64,000 bases of DNA from Bacteriovorax sp. BSW11_IV (lineage in GTDB: Bacteria; Bdellovibrionota; Bacteriovoracia; Bacteriovoracales; Bacteriovoracaceae), in assembly GCF_000447755.1 (NCBI RefSeq), contig NZ_AUNE01000003.1, positions 1 to 64,000 on the forward strand, written 5' to 3'. The notes beneath the pieces are model-generated. The model ran no database searches, was not told the origin of the DNA, and was given only the letters and a program-made list of their open reading frames with translations. Both the position numbers and the translations under genes were made by a program. Positions 41,116-50,964 of the stretch are shown here, in pieces; position 1 is the first letter of the stretch; the number at the start of each line of letters is the position of its first letter.

Positions 41116-42372
41116 ATGAGAGAGTCGTGCGCCGTTATATTTAAGTGTGTTAACGAATATTTTGTCGTTAAGCGCAGTGAAAAACTCTCTGTTTTTCCTG
41201 GCTATCATGCCTTTGTCGGTGGGAAGGTTGATGAAGGGGAGGGGCTTCTTGAGGCCTTAAAGCGTGAAGTTATGGAAGAAGTTGGCCATGATTTAGATCA
41301 GGTAATATCACTTGAATATCTTTGCTATGCGACGACTCCTGAGTTTAATCCCTATCGTTTCAAAACTCATTTTTATATAGCACATGTCCATGAAAAACCT
41401 CAGTTCACTCTCTTGGAACATGAAATTCAATCTGGCCACTGGCTCACAAGTGAAGAATTTTTAAATCTCTATGATAAAGGCGATGCTCTAGCTGTACCTC
41501 CAATTATTAAATTATTTAAAATGGATTTTAATGTTAGCAATGAAGATATTGTGGATGTTTCGCCAAAGGACAAAATTCCTCTTATTGAGCCTGTAAAAGA
41601 TTTTGTAATGTTATTTCCTCTTAGCCATACATTTCCACCCGCCAATAGAACGAATTGTTTTTTTATTGGGGATAAATTTCATAATGTTCTTGTTGATCCT
41701 TCTCCAAAAGATGGAGAAGAGCTTCAAAAGCTGATGAATACTTTGAATGACTATCCTGTCGAAAAAATATTTATTACTCACCATCATCCAGATCACCATG
41801 AGTTTGCCGATATTCTGGCCAGAACTTTAAATGTACCCGTTTTATGTAGTGCAGATACAAAGAACAGAATCGAAAAACGTTACAATCCTTCTTTTTTTAA
41901 AGATATTGACTATCGTGAAATTCAAGAAGGTGATGTTGTCACTATCTGGAGGGGAGAGAATGTATATGCCATGGCCGTTCCCGGTCATGATGAAGGTCAA
42001 TTGGCCCTTTTTCCAGAAAGTAAAAAGTGGGTTCTTGTTAGTGATCTGATTCAAACTATTGGAACAGTCGTTATTGGCGGTGACGAGGGTGACATGGGCA
42101 AGTACTATAGGAGTTTAGAAAAAGTTATTGATATGAGGCCTAGTTATATTTTCCCCTCACATGGAATTGGTCTAGGTGGAATTGAGAAACTTCGAACAAC
42201 TCTCAAACATAGAAAGATGAGGGAAGAGCAAATAGACAAACTCTATAAAGATGGTCTCTCAGAGAAAGAAATTCTCGCAATTGTATATGAGGGGTTGTCC
42301 GCTAATTTAGAAAAATATGCAATGAAAACAATCAGAGCGCACCTTATCCATTTGGGTCATTTTGAAAAGTGA
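41116..42372 (+). CDS. Nudix hydrolase fused to MBL-fold (LACTB2-like) domain
   Basis: 418 aa. Residues 36-57 fit the Nudix box Gx5Ex7REUxEExGU exactly. Residues about 165-360 are a metallo-beta-lactamase domain with HHHPDH at 222-227, DPSPKDG and GHDEGQLAL, then a C-terminal helical region (KLRTTLKHRKMREEQ) like LACTB2-type hydrolases. No signal peptide. Such fusions occur in bacteria but their substrate is not known; one enzyme may act on a nucleotide conjugate and the other on the released ester. ATG after GGAGATAAGGG. Confidence 0.85.
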   Translation: MRESCAVIFKCVNEYFVVKRSEKLSVFPGYHAFVGGKVDEGEGLLEALKREVMEEVGHDLDQVISLEYLCYATTPEFNPYRFKTHFYIAHVHEKPQFTLLEHEIQSGHWLTSEEFLNLYDKGDALAVPPIIKLFKMDFNVSNEDIVDVSPKDKIPLIEPVKDFVMLFPLSHTFPPANRTNCFFIGDKFHNVLVDPSPKDGEELQKLMNTLNDYPVEKIFITHHHPDHHEFADILARTLNVPVLCSADTKNRIEKRYNPSFFKDIDYREIQEGDVVTIWRGENVYAMAVPGHDEGQLALFPESKKWVLVSDLIQTIGTVVIGGDEGDMGKYYRSLEKVIDMRPSYIFPSHGIGLGGIEKLRTTLKHRKMREEQIDKLYKDGLSEKEILAIVYEGLSANLEKYAMKTIRAHLIHLGHFEK

Positions 42373-42504
42373 CATTTTTAAGAGGCAAATTTAATTTATT
42401 TTGTGTTCAAAAAAATGGGACAAATTGGTTAACCAATTTTCTTAATTTCAATGTGTTATTGTTCACTTAGTAAACTTTTATTTCTTTACTGATATAAAGC
42501 AGGT

Positions 42505-42529
42505 ATTACGGACCCCCTTCGGGGTCATA
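42505..42529 (+). other. Stable GC hairpin in leader of the 42591 gene
   Basis: GACCCC (42511-42516) and GGGGTC (42521-42526) form a 6-bp stem, with ATTA/TAAT able to extend the base. No T-run follows, so it is more likely a leader structure than a terminator. It lies 62 nt before the TTG start. Confidence 0.5.
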
Positions 42530-42590
42530 ATAGCTAAAGATAATTCAAAGTCTAGACGAGAAGATAGACGAAATTACTAAGGATAATCTT

Positions 42591-45311
42591 TTGCTTAAAC
42601 TATTGACCCACCTGACATTAATATTTCAACTCATATTGTGTAGTAATGTGTACGCTCAAGAATTTGGTGGGTTTGTAATGCCAAAGCAAGTAACTTTGCA
42701 TCCACAAAAAGTTGATGATGTTCGTTGTGAAAATCTAGTGTTTTCTTCAAATCCCTCTATAACAAGCGTTAAATGTCTAAATGAAATTTCATTCTCAGGT
42801 AGAAGAAGTAACATGAGTGTGAATGGTGCTGAGCAGGCCAAGAAAATTTATAAAACCATCACTTCTGGCGCACAATCTAGCTTTTTGAATAATCTCATTA
42901 GTAGAGACTTCAATATGAACTCGTTGGATTTCTATTGTCGTAAAGTAGATGATGATAGAAGTATTGTTTCTCAACTTAGCAAAAATGTTGATGCTATTAC
43001 TAATTGTAATGTAAGCGATAAAATCGAAGATAGATGTGATTGTATCAACAATGCTGTTAAATCAGGGAGAATTCCAAAAATTTCTGATTCAGAACGTAAT
43101 GGGCTGAATGATATAATTATCTCTAACGCTGGTAAAACAGCGTTTATGAATACTTTGGGACAACATTCGAAAAATTCAACAATTTTGGCCTACTTCATAA
43201 CAAATGGTACAAAAGAGCAGAGGGCAAAAATTCTTGCAAACAAAGGTGCTCATGCTTGTATTCCAGGTAAGATCAAAGAAATTATTGCTAAAGATAAGTG
43301 TGACTCAAAGATTAAGCAAAAGCTGTCTCTTAGTTTGGTAAATAGAGATAAGAAGTGTTCGACAGAAAAGAACTTGGCAAAAGACGATGCTCAATTATGT
43401 GGTGAGTGGAATGAATTTAAAGATGCCCTTAACATACAAAAACTAAGTGAAAAAGATAATGCATGGTCTACCTTAGTTGATAAGTATGATGCTTCTCAAA
43501 GAGAATTGTTTTTTGATTCAAAAAATGCCGTCAATAAAGAGTTTGCACAGGTTTCAGCTGATGAATTTATTAAAGATCTTAAAGAGAGACCTGCTTCAGA
43601 TTTAGGTGGCCGTTGGTTTTCATATCCAAGAAGTTCTGAGGAAATGAGGGCCTTTATTGATTCGATTAAAAAGTATGAAAAAGAAAAGGCCGCCATTCAA
43701 GGAGTAGGACTTTTCAAGCAAAGTGAAGCCCATTTGATGGGAACAAAGATGCAAGGTGACTATGTCCAAGCAATGGAAATGGTGACTCATATTTATCGAA
43801 GTCCATTTTTAAGAGATCGTTTCAAAGGTTTGTTTAACGACATTAATGCTACGAAGTCATTAGGGAGCTTCTACCAAGAAGCAGCTGTTAAACTTGATAT
43901 GAACGGAATTGGGGATATCGAAAAGTTTATAACTGATATTGAGAATGAAGAACTTGATAAGGCCATGGCCTCTTGTGCTGATGTTGGAAAGAAATTCTCT
44001 AATTCTTGTAATATGCAAAGCCCATTAACAAATGTGACTCCAGAAGACTTCCTCACTAGAGGTAATGAAATTTTATCTGCTCTTCAAAATGCTGTTAATG
44101 ATGTTCCTACTATTGGTCGCCCGGCATTTGAGAGTGGGGCCATGCAATACTATTGTTCAATTTATGCTGCAACACTTGAGAATGGAAAAGTGGATCTTCT
44201 GAATGATAAAGTTCCTGTCGTAGCAGATTACTCATTTAGACAAAAGACAAATGATTTTTTCAAAAACTCTTTTGGACAGACAGTTGAGGGGAAAGAAGTC
44301 CTTGGTAAAATTGAAAATGAAGGTAACGATAAAAAGGCCTTCAGTGAAGTTTTTCAGGATAATAGTGTTTTTGCTGAGGCCGTGAAATATGCTAATACTT
44401 CTAGTGACTCAACAGGTACAAATTTATTTACACCACCTGTAGTAAGTGCCCCAACAGACATGATTCAGGCGAAAAAAGCATTAAATTCAATTGAGAAAAC
44501 TCTAGGAGAGTCTTTCGATAGTGAGTTGAAAGCATCTTTGCAAGAAGATTTGGATAAGATAAAAAAAGAATTTGAAATTAGTGATTCAAATAAAAAAACG
44601 AATAGTGCTGATAGCAAGGACGATCCTAGGTTAACGGAACTTTTGAAGAAACTAGAAACGATGACTAAAAAAGTGGAAGTTTTAAGTGCTGAGAATAATA
44701 AAAAACGTGAGCAGCTTGCTAAAGCAAACGCTGAAAACACTCAAACAGTACAAGGTCCAAGTTCTAGTAAAGTCAAATCAGCTAAAAACTCGGCCCGTCA
44801 ATCTTCTGGAGCAGGTCAGGGCGCTGTTGCTGCTAATTTTAGACAAGGAGCCGCAATAGGATCTGGTTCTTCAAGTCTTTCTGGTGGATCAAGCGCTCCT
44901 TCAAGCAGTGCTAGCAATTCATCTTCGTCATCATCATTAGTTCAAAGAAATAGTGGACGTAGTGCCTTAAGCTTAACGTTAAAAGAAACAGTCAAAGGCT
45001 CAGTTGTTGTTGCTAATAAGACTGAAGTTTATGCGGCCCTAATCAATTCAAATGGTGTACCTGTCATGCTTCAAATTTCTGAAGGTGTATTTGAGAAGTA
45101 TGAACCTATAGTTGATGAAAAAGGAAATGTCGTTGTTAAAGATGGTGTGCCTTTATTTAAGAAAATTATCGTAAAAGTAGACGCTAAAAAAGGTAAAAAG
45201 CAGCTGATCTCAGCTAAACCTAAAGAATCTGACGAAAAAGATGAAGGAAAAAGGAAAATTTACCGATTAGATGATTTGAATAGAGAAATTGATCAGTCTA
45301 AGAAAAAGTAA
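42591..45311 (+). CDS. Large exported protein with coiled coil and Ser-rich linker
   Basis: 906 aa, TTG start after AAGGA at 42578-42582. Signal peptide to about residue 22 (SNVYA). Residues 25-640 are helical with Cys in clusters (DRCDC, CDSK, CSTE). A coiled coil lies at about 680-715, a Ser-rich flexible stretch at 755-790, and a compact C-terminal domain at 805-880 ends in basic residues. This resembles a surface protein with a stalk. The next gene starts 12 nt later. Family not recognised. Confidence 0.75.
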   Translation: MLKLLTHLTLIFQLILCSNVYAQEFGGFVMPKQVTLHPQKVDDVRCENLVFSSNPSITSVKCLNEISFSGRRSNMSVNGAEQAKKIYKTITSGAQSSFLNNLISRDFNMNSLDFYCRKVDDDRSIVSQLSKNVDAITNCNVSDKIEDRCDCINNAVKSGRIPKISDSERNGLNDIIISNAGKTAFMNTLGQHSKNSTILAYFITNGTKEQRAKILANKGAHACIPGKIKEIIAKDKCDSKIKQKLSLSLVNRDKKCSTEKNLAKDDAQLCGEWNEFKDALNIQKLSEKDNAWSTLVDKYDASQRELFFDSKNAVNKEFAQVSADEFIKDLKERPASDLGGRWFSYPRSSEEMRAFIDSIKKYEKEKAAIQGVGLFKQSEAHLMGTKMQGDYVQAMEMVTHIYRSPFLRDRFKGLFNDINATKSLGSFYQEAAVKLDMNGIGDIEKFITDIENEELDKAMASCADVGKKFSNSCNMQSPLTNVTPEDFLTRGNEILSALQNAVNDVPTIGRPAFESGAMQYYCSIYAATLENGKVDLLNDKVPVVADYSFRQKTNDFFKNSFGQTVEGKEVLGKIENEGNDKKAFSEVFQDNSVFAEAVKYANTSSDSTGTNLFTPPVVSAPTDMIQAKKALNSIEKTLGESFDSELKASLQEDLDKIKKEFEISDSNKKTNSADSKDDPRLTELLKKLETMTKKVEVLSAENNKKREQLAKANAENTQTVQGPSSSKVKSAKNSARQSSGAGQGAVAANFRQGAAIGSGSSSLSGGSSAPSSSASNSSSSSSLVQRNSGRSALSLTLKETVKGSVVVANKTEVYAALINSNGVPVMLQISEGVFEKYEPIVDEKGNVVVKDGVPLFKKIIVKVDAKKGKKQLISAKPKESDEKDEGKRKIYRLDDLNREIDQSKKK

Positions 45312-45323
45312 TCGGTAGGTTTT

Positions 45324-46391
45324 ATGAAATTGTTCTTTATCTTTTTACTGGCCATATTTTGGCAGAGTCAGGCATTCGCGTCGAAATCATTTTTTGGTTA
45401 TTCAGAATCGGCCGACGTCTTTACTATCTTAGATAATCTCTCTGAATGGCACAACGGTGCTAAAAGAGAATATCGTGTCGCTTATCAAGAAAAATTTGGT
45501 CTCAAAGATAAAGATATTGAACTTTTTCAAGTTTATCGATCATTTCGCTTACGATTTGCGAATGTAGCTAAAAACTCTCAAAATAGTGAAGGCTTCTCTA
45601 ATACAGATGTTGGAACAGATATTATTTCCAAGGCCTTTTATGAATCTCAAACAGTAGATGAGGCCCTTAGAAAATTAAGTAAAGATCTTAAAAAAGATGA
45701 TGTTGTTTTCCTCGCCGATGTTCTAAAACATTTTAAACCTCAATTTAGTGAGTGGATCAAAGAGTCTCAGGCGTTTAAATCTAAGGTTAAAGATCTTGAA
45801 AGATTATTTTCAAAAGAGATGGTTCAAAAGACAATTAAAGATTCGCAAAAATTTTTAGGACACAAAAAGTTTGATCTCCAAATTCACTTGGCATGGTGGC
45901 CTAAAAATGTAGCACCTGTTGCGAGTTTTTATGGCAACCATGTTGTGCTTCATTTTAATCCTATTGATCAACTTGCTTCGTTGAATACGGCCATTTTAGT
46001 GGAGGCCTCTGTTGCAGCTCTTATGAGAAATTTAGAACAAGAGACAAAGAACAATTTTTCAAAGTCTTATTTTAATAAGTGCCAGCTCAAAAAAGAGTTT
46101 CCAAACTTTCCAAGTGATCTTTATTTGGAGAGACCACTCGTTCTTGCAATGAGTCACTATTATCAAGGTTCATTAAAAGAAAAGAGAACTTTTGATGTTT
46201 TTGTGAAATGGGATGGCAATGAGCTCGTTAATTTGATGAGTAAGGACTTTTTTATGTACTATCTTCACGCATTGCGTACAAAAATGTCTTTCGGTCCAGA
46301 TTTCGCTCAAAGTCTTGGTGGCATTTGTCAGAGCTATGTTCAGGCCTATCAGGCCATGGAAAAGGCACGTGCACGCGAAGCGTCTCGCTAA
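45324..46391 (+). CDS. Exported hypothetical protein, partner of 42591 gene
   Basis: 355 aa. Signal peptide MKLFFIFLLAIFWQSQAFA. Mature part mostly helical; LAWWPKNVAPVASFYGNHVVLHF at about 190-212 looks like a folded beta core reminiscent of zinc peptidases, but no HExxH is present. Two Cys. Co-transcribed with the gene upstream (12 nt gap). Function unknown. Confidence 0.7.
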   Translation: MKLFFIFLLAIFWQSQAFASKSFFGYSESADVFTILDNLSEWHNGAKREYRVAYQEKFGLKDKDIELFQVYRSFRLRFANVAKNSQNSEGFSNTDVGTDIISKAFYESQTVDEALRKLSKDLKKDDVVFLADVLKHFKPQFSEWIKESQAFKSKVKDLERLFSKEMVQKTIKDSQKFLGHKKFDLQIHLAWWPKNVAPVASFYGNHVVLHFNPIDQLASLNTAILVEASVAALMRNLEQETKNNFSKSYFNKCQLKKEFPNFPSDLYLERPLVLAMSHYYQGSLKEKRTFDVFVKWDGNELVNLMSKDFFMYYLHALRTKMSFGPDFAQSLGGICQSYVQAYQAMEKARAREASR

Positions 46392-46450
46392 TATCTAACG
46401 CAAAGCTATTGCAGGTCGTGTCTTAATAAAAAAGCATGGCCCGCTCCGAC

Positions 46451-46479
46451 TTGTCTATCTGCACTATCCTCAATACAAT
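46451..46479 (+). promoter_or_regulatory. Sigma-70-type promoter of the leucine-catabolic operon
   Basis: TTGTCT (46451-46456), 17-nt spacer, TACAAT (46474-46479). Start near 46486, about 38 nt before the mccB ATG. Confidence 0.6.
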
Positions 46480-46523
46480 CGTAGCGTATTTTTTTGTCAA
46501 CGACATTTACCCATGGGGATCAG

Positions 46524-48146
46524 ATGGATATTTTACATTCACAAATAGATGTGAATTCTGAAGACTTTAAGGCCAATAAAGAATTTCACTTAGGCCTCAA
46601 AAATGAACTCAAGAAAAAATTAGATGAAGCAAAATTAGGCGGTGGACAAAAGTCTGTTGATCGCCATCATAGTCGTGGAAAGTTTTTACCACGTGAAAGA
46701 ATTGAGAGAATCCTCGATGACGGTTCTCCCTTTGTCGAACTATCGGCCTTGGCCGCTGGCGAAATGTATGGTGGAGACGTACCTTCGGCAGGGATTATTT
46801 GTGGTGTTGGTCGTGTACACGGTGTTGAGTGTATGTTTGTTGCAAACGATGCTACAGTAAAGGGGGGGACTTACTTTCCCTTAACTGTTAAAAAACATTT
46901 ACGTGCTCAAGAAATTGCTCGTGAAAATCGACTTCCTTGTATTTATCTTGTGGACTCTGGTGGGGCCTTCTTACCAATGCAAGATGAAGTCTTTCCAGAC
47001 AAGGAACACTTTGGTCGCATTTTTTATAATCAAGCTCAAATGTCTGCAATGGGTATACCTCAAATTGCCGTTGTCCTAGGTTCTTGTACTGCTGGTGGTG
47101 CATATGTTCCTGCAATGGCCGATGAGTCTGTTATTGTAAAAGGTAACGGGACAATTTTCCTTGGTGGGCCACCCCTTGTAAAAGCGGCCACAGGCGAAGA
47201 AGTTTCTGCAGAGGATCTTGGAGGTGCCAAAGTTCATACTAGTGACAGTGGTGTGGCCGATCATTTTGCAGAAGATGAAGAAGAGGCACTTATAATAACT
47301 CGTAATATTGTTGAGAATTTGAATTATAAATCGGTGGGAGAAATCCTAGGTCAAAAGTCTATCAAAACTGTTACTGATCCGCTTTATGATATTGATGAAG
47401 TTTATGGAATCGTTCCTTTTGATACTAAAAAACCATTTGATGTTCGTGAAATTATCGCACGTTTAGTAGATGGTTCACAATTTCATGAATTCAAAGAGCG
47501 CTACGGTACAACTCTCGTTTGTGGATTTGCAAGAATTCACGGACATCAAGTAGGGATTGTGGCCAATAATGGTATTTTATTCTCTGAGTCTGCAGTTAAA
47601 GGTGCCCACTTTATTGAGCTGTGTGGTCAAAGAAAAATTCCTCTTGTTTTCTTGCAGAATATTACTGGTTTTATGGTTGGTAAGAAATACGAGTCTGAAG
47701 GAATTGCCAAGCACGGTGCAAAAATGGTGACCGCAGTTTCTACAGTAGATGTTCCTAAGTTCACAGTTATTATTGGTGGATCATTTGGTGCAGGAAATTA
47801 TGGAATGTGTGGTCGTGCCTATTCTCCTCGTTTTCTTTGGATGTGGCCAAATGCTAGAATTTCAGTAATGGGTGGAGAACAGGCCGCGGGCGTTCTCACA
47901 ACTGTACGCCAAGAAGGTCTGCGTGTTAGTGGAAAAACACCTATGACAGATAGTGAAGTTAGGGAGTTTCAAAAACCTATTTTAGATAAATATGAAAACG
48001 AAGGAAGTGCTTACTATTCAAGTGCTCGTTTGTGGGATGATGGAATTATAGACCCTGCTCATACTCGTGACATTCTTGGATTAGCGATTTCTGCTTCTTT
48101 AAATGCTGAGATTAAAGAATCAAAATTTGGTGTTTTCAGAATGTAG
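46524..48146 (+). CDS. mccB: Methylcrotonyl-CoA carboxylase carboxyltransferase (beta) subunit
   Basis: Transfers CO2 from carboxybiotin to 3-methylcrotonyl-CoA in leucine breakdown. 540 aa. Contains [38 protein letters not shown] and [13 protein letters not shown], the pattern typical of MCC rather than propionyl-CoA carboxylase. ATG at 46524 with GGGGATC upstream is preferred over a TTG ten codons earlier. First gene of an operon whose other products fit the same pathway. Confidence 0.92.
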   Translation: MDILHSQIDVNSEDFKANKEFHLGLKNELKKKLDEAKLGGGQKSVDRHHSRGKFLPRERIERILDDGSPFVELSALAAGEMYGGDVPSAGIICGVGRVHGVECMFVANDATVKGGTYFPLTVKKHLRAQEIARENRLPCIYLVDSGGAFLPMQDEVFPDKEHFGRIFYNQAQMSAMGIPQIAVVLGSCTAGGAYVPAMADESVIVKGNGTIFLGGPPLVKAATGEEVSAEDLGGAKVHTSDSGVADHFAEDEEEALIITRNIVENLNYKSVGEILGQKSIKTVTDPLYDIDEVYGIVPFDTKKPFDVREIIARLVDGSQFHEFKERYGTTLVCGFARIHGHQVGIVANNGILFSESAVKGAHFIELCGQRKIPLVFLQNITGFMVGKKYESEGIAKHGAKMVTAVSTVDVPKFTVIIGGSFGAGNYGMCGRAYSPRFLWMWPNARISVMGGEQAAGVLTTVRQEGLRVSGKTPMTDSEVREFQKPILDKYENEGSAYYSSARLWDDGIIDPAHTRDILGLAISASLNAEIKESKFGVFRM

Positions 48147-48186
48147 GATCGAGCATTAGAAAAAAATTGGGAATATTGGAAATATA

Positions 48187-48996
48187 ATGATGAATGAATC
48201 GAAATTATTTACACAAGAACTTGACGACAAAGGCGTACTAACCGTAACCCTCAATCGTCCTGAACTCCATAATGCCTTCAATGATGAACTCATTGCCTCA
48301 ATGACAACAGCTTGCGAGCAATGGGAGCTAAATGACAAAGTTCGCGTGATTGTTCTCACGGGTGAAGGCCGCTCATTTTGTGCAGGAGCTGATTTGAATT
48401 GGATGAAGAAAATGAAAGATTACTCTGATGAGGAAAACTTTCAAGACTCTAAAAAGCTCTCTAAGCTTTTTGAATCTATTAACTCTCTTTCAAAACCAGT
48501 TGTAGGAAAAGTTAATGGCGCTGCCCTTGGTGGTGGTGTTGGGCTTGTCGCCGTATGTGACTATGTTGTAGCGAAAGAGGATGCTAAATTTGGATTAACT
48601 GAAGTTCTCTTAGGACTTGCTCCTGCTGTTATCTCTCCTTATGTTATGGCCAAAATTGGTGAATCAAATGCCAGAGCACTGTTTTTAACTGGTGAAAAAT
48701 TTGGACCTGAAAAGGCCATGAATATTGGGCTTATTCATCAAGTTTCATTATCACGTTACTTTGAAAAAGATGTTGATGAAGTCGTGGCCCGATTACTGCA
48801 AGCTGGTCCAAAGGCCCAGCAGGCCACAAAGAAATTAATTCAAAATGTAATTCGCTTAACAAATGATGAGCCTTTTGAAGGTGTGGTAAAATACACTTGT
48901 GAAACAATTGCACGTCTTCGTACCAGCAGTGAGGGTCAAGAGGGGATGAGTGCTCTTCTTGAAAAAAGAAGACCGAACTGGATGGGAGATAAATAG
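48187..48996 (+). CDS. liuC: Methylglutaconyl-CoA hydratase (crotonase family)
   Basis: 269 aa. Oxyanion-hole motifs GRSFCAGADLNWM and GAALGGGVGLVAVCD; KFGLTEVLLGLAPAVISPYV is the pattern of LiuC/AUH hydratases. Converts 3-methylglutaconyl-CoA to HMG-CoA, the step between MCC and HMG-CoA lyase, both encoded alongside. Stop overlaps the next GTG by one base. Confidence 0.88.
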   Translation: MMNESKLFTQELDDKGVLTVTLNRPELHNAFNDELIASMTTACEQWELNDKVRVIVLTGEGRSFCAGADLNWMKKMKDYSDEENFQDSKKLSKLFESINSLSKPVVGKVNGAALGGGVGLVAVCDYVVAKEDAKFGLTEVLLGLAPAVISPYVMAKIGESNARALFLTGEKFGPEKAMNIGLIHQVSLSRYFEKDVDEVVARLLQAGPKAQQATKKLIQNVIRLTNDEPFEGVVKYTCETIARLRTSSEGQEGMSALLEKRRPNWMGDK

Positions 48997-50477
48997 TGAG
49001 TACAATTAAAAAAATTCTTATTGCAAATCGTGGAGAGATTGCTCTTAGGGTTATGAAAACTTGTCGTGAAATGGGGATCGCTTCTGTTTCACTCTATACT
49101 GATAAAGAAGTTGATTATCCTCATGCGTACTCTGCTACAGAATCTTACTCTTTAGGAGATGGTCCTTTAAGTGAGACATATTTAAATCACGCAAAAATTA
49201 TTGCGCTCGCAAAAAAGTGTGGTGCAGATGCCATTCACCCAGGGTATGGCTTTCTTTCAGAAAATGGTGTCTTTGCTGACAAAGTAAGGGCCGAAGGAAT
49301 TATTTTTATTGGCCCTAGTTCTGATTCAATGTTGATCATGGGTGATAAGAAAACTTCTAAACAAAAAATGGAAGAAGTTGGTGTTCCTTTAATTCCTGGT
49401 TACCACGGTAATGAACAAGCCCCAAGCTTCTTGAAGGATGAAGCTAAGAAGATTGGCTACCCTGTACTTATTAAGGCCTCTGCTGGAGGTGGTGGTAAAG
49501 GGATGAGAGTTGTTAGGAGTGAAGCTGAGTTTATTGATGGACTAGAAGCTGCCAAAAGAGAGGCCATGAATGCCTTTGGTGACGATACTGTACTTGTTGA
49601 AAAATACATTACAAATCCTCGCCATATTGAAGTTCAGGTAATGAGTGATCGTCACGGAAATCACCTTCATCTTTTTGAAAGAGAATGCTCTATCCAAAGA
49701 CGCCATCAAAAAATTGTTGAAGAAACCCCTTCAACTGCTCTTGATGAAAAAACGAGACAAGATATTACAGCTTCAGCAGTGGCCATCACGACGGCCATTA
49801 ATTATGAAGGAGCTGGTACTGTAGAATTTATTCTTGATGAAGATGGGAAATTTTATTTTCTTGAAATGAATACAAGGCTCCAAGTTGAGCATCCTGTGAC
49901 TGAAATGGTAACTGGTCTTGATCTTGTGAAAATGCAAATTGAAGTTGCTAGAGGTGATAAGCTCCTTATTACTCAAGATGAAATTGTTCAAAAAGGTCAT
50001 GCTATTGAAGTACGTCTTTATTCTGAAGATCCTGACAATGGGTTCTTACCTGCCACTGGTAAAATCTCTGTCGTCGGTCATCCTACTTTGAATGGGACGA
50101 GATTGGATTCGGGTTATGTTGATGGTAATGAAGTTACTATTAACTTCGATCCAATGCTAGCGAAGCTCATTGCGTGGGGAGAAAACAGAGAGGTTGCGAC
50201 ACAGAAAATTTTGGCCTCACTTTGTGATGTGGCCTTTTTAGGTGTTAAGACAAATCGCGATTACTTAAGAAGAATTTTAGAGACAGAAGAATTTAAAGTT
50301 GGAAATACTTATACTCACTTTGTAGAAACTTACAAAGACAAGCTCTTAAAACGTGAGGTCAGCTCTGATGAAGAGGCCCTTGCAATTGCCACTTTCTTAC
50401 TTGAATCGAGAAAAGGAAAAGCCGGTACTATTGGTACAGGTCCATGGAGTGAATTACACGGATTTAGGAATTGTTAA
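48996..50477 (+). CDS. mccA: Methylcrotonyl-CoA carboxylase alpha: biotin carboxylase part
   Basis: 493 aa, GTG start in TAGTG overlap. Biotin-carboxylase N-domain (ILIANRGEIALRVMKTC), ATP-grasp with ASAGGGGKGMRVV, carboxylase signatures RECSIQRRHQKIVEE and EMNTRLQVEHPVTE. A normal MccA continues into BT and biotinyl domains to about 650 aa; here a TAA ends it after the carboxylase domain, and those domains are on the next gene. The biotin carboxylase core appears intact. Confidence 0.92.
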   Translation: MSTIKKILIANRGEIALRVMKTCREMGIASVSLYTDKEVDYPHAYSATESYSLGDGPLSETYLNHAKIIALAKKCGADAIHPGYGFLSENGVFADKVRAEGIIFIGPSSDSMLIMGDKKTSKQKMEEVGVPLIPGYHGNEQAPSFLKDEAKKIGYPVLIKASAGGGGKGMRVVRSEAEFIDGLEAAKREAMNAFGDDTVLVEKYITNPRHIEVQVMSDRHGNHLHLFERECSIQRRHQKIVEETPSTALDEKTRQDITASAVAITTAINYEGAGTVEFILDEDGKFYFLEMNTRLQVEHPVTEMVTGLDLVKMQIEVARGDKLLITQDEIVQKGHAIEVRLYSEDPDNGFLPATGKISVVGHPTLNGTRLDSGYVDGNEVTINFDPMLAKLIAWGENREVATQKILASLCDVAFLGVKTNRDYLRRILETEEFKVGNTYTHFVETYKDKLLKREVSSDEEALAIATFLLESRKGKAGTIGTGPWSELHGFRNC

Positions 50478-50478
50478 T

Positions 50479-50964
50479 ATGAAAAAAGTTATTTTATTAA
50501 ATGGTGAAAAAGTAGAAGTACAACTCTTGGACCTAACTGGTCATAGTGTTTCATTTTTATACAAAGGAAAAGAATATTTCTTTGAAAAAGTAGCAAGCGA
50601 TGCCACAAGCTATAGCTTAAAAAATGGTAGCTCTAATCATAAAGTTCTTTTTGATGGGAAGAATGCTCTTGTTGGTGGCAAGGATTTATCAATTGAAAAT
50701 CCTAGAACATCACGTACAAAAGGTAAGAGTGATGTAGATGCTGGAATGTCTGCACCAATGCCTGGTAAAATTTTAAAAGTTCTTGTGGCCCCTGGCCAAA
50801 GCGTTCAAAAAGGTGAGTCCTTACTTGTTATGGAGGCCATGAAAATGGAACATGCGATTAAGGCATCATATGATGGTGTATTGAAAAAAGTTTACTTTTC
50901 TGAAGGACAACTCGTAGAGGCCGGTGCGGCCCTTGTTGATCTTGAAAAAAGTGCGGAGTCATAA
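50479..50964 (+). CDS. Methylcrotonyl-CoA carboxylase alpha: BT/biotinyl-carrier part
   Basis: 161 aa, ATG one base after the mccA stop. Residues 1-75 fit the MCC-type BT domain that docks on the beta subunit; residues about 90-160 are the biotinyl domain with VMEAMKMEH carrying the biotinylated Lys. Together with the upstream gene it makes up one complete MccA. AGGA at 50466 may serve as ribosome binding site. Confidence 0.88.
   Translation: MKKVILLNGEKVEVQLLDLTGHSVSFLYKGKEYFFEKVASDATSYSLKNGSSNHKVLFDGKNALVGGKDLSIENPRTSRTKGKSDVDAGMSAPMPGKILKVLVAPGQSVQKGESLLVMEAMKMEHAIKASYDGVLKKVYFSEGQLVEAGAALVDLEKSAES

Noticed and set aside
46398-46415. ACGCAAAGC resembling part of a cyclic-di-GMP-I riboswitch
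   Set aside because: The other conserved segments and helices of the riboswitch are absent.
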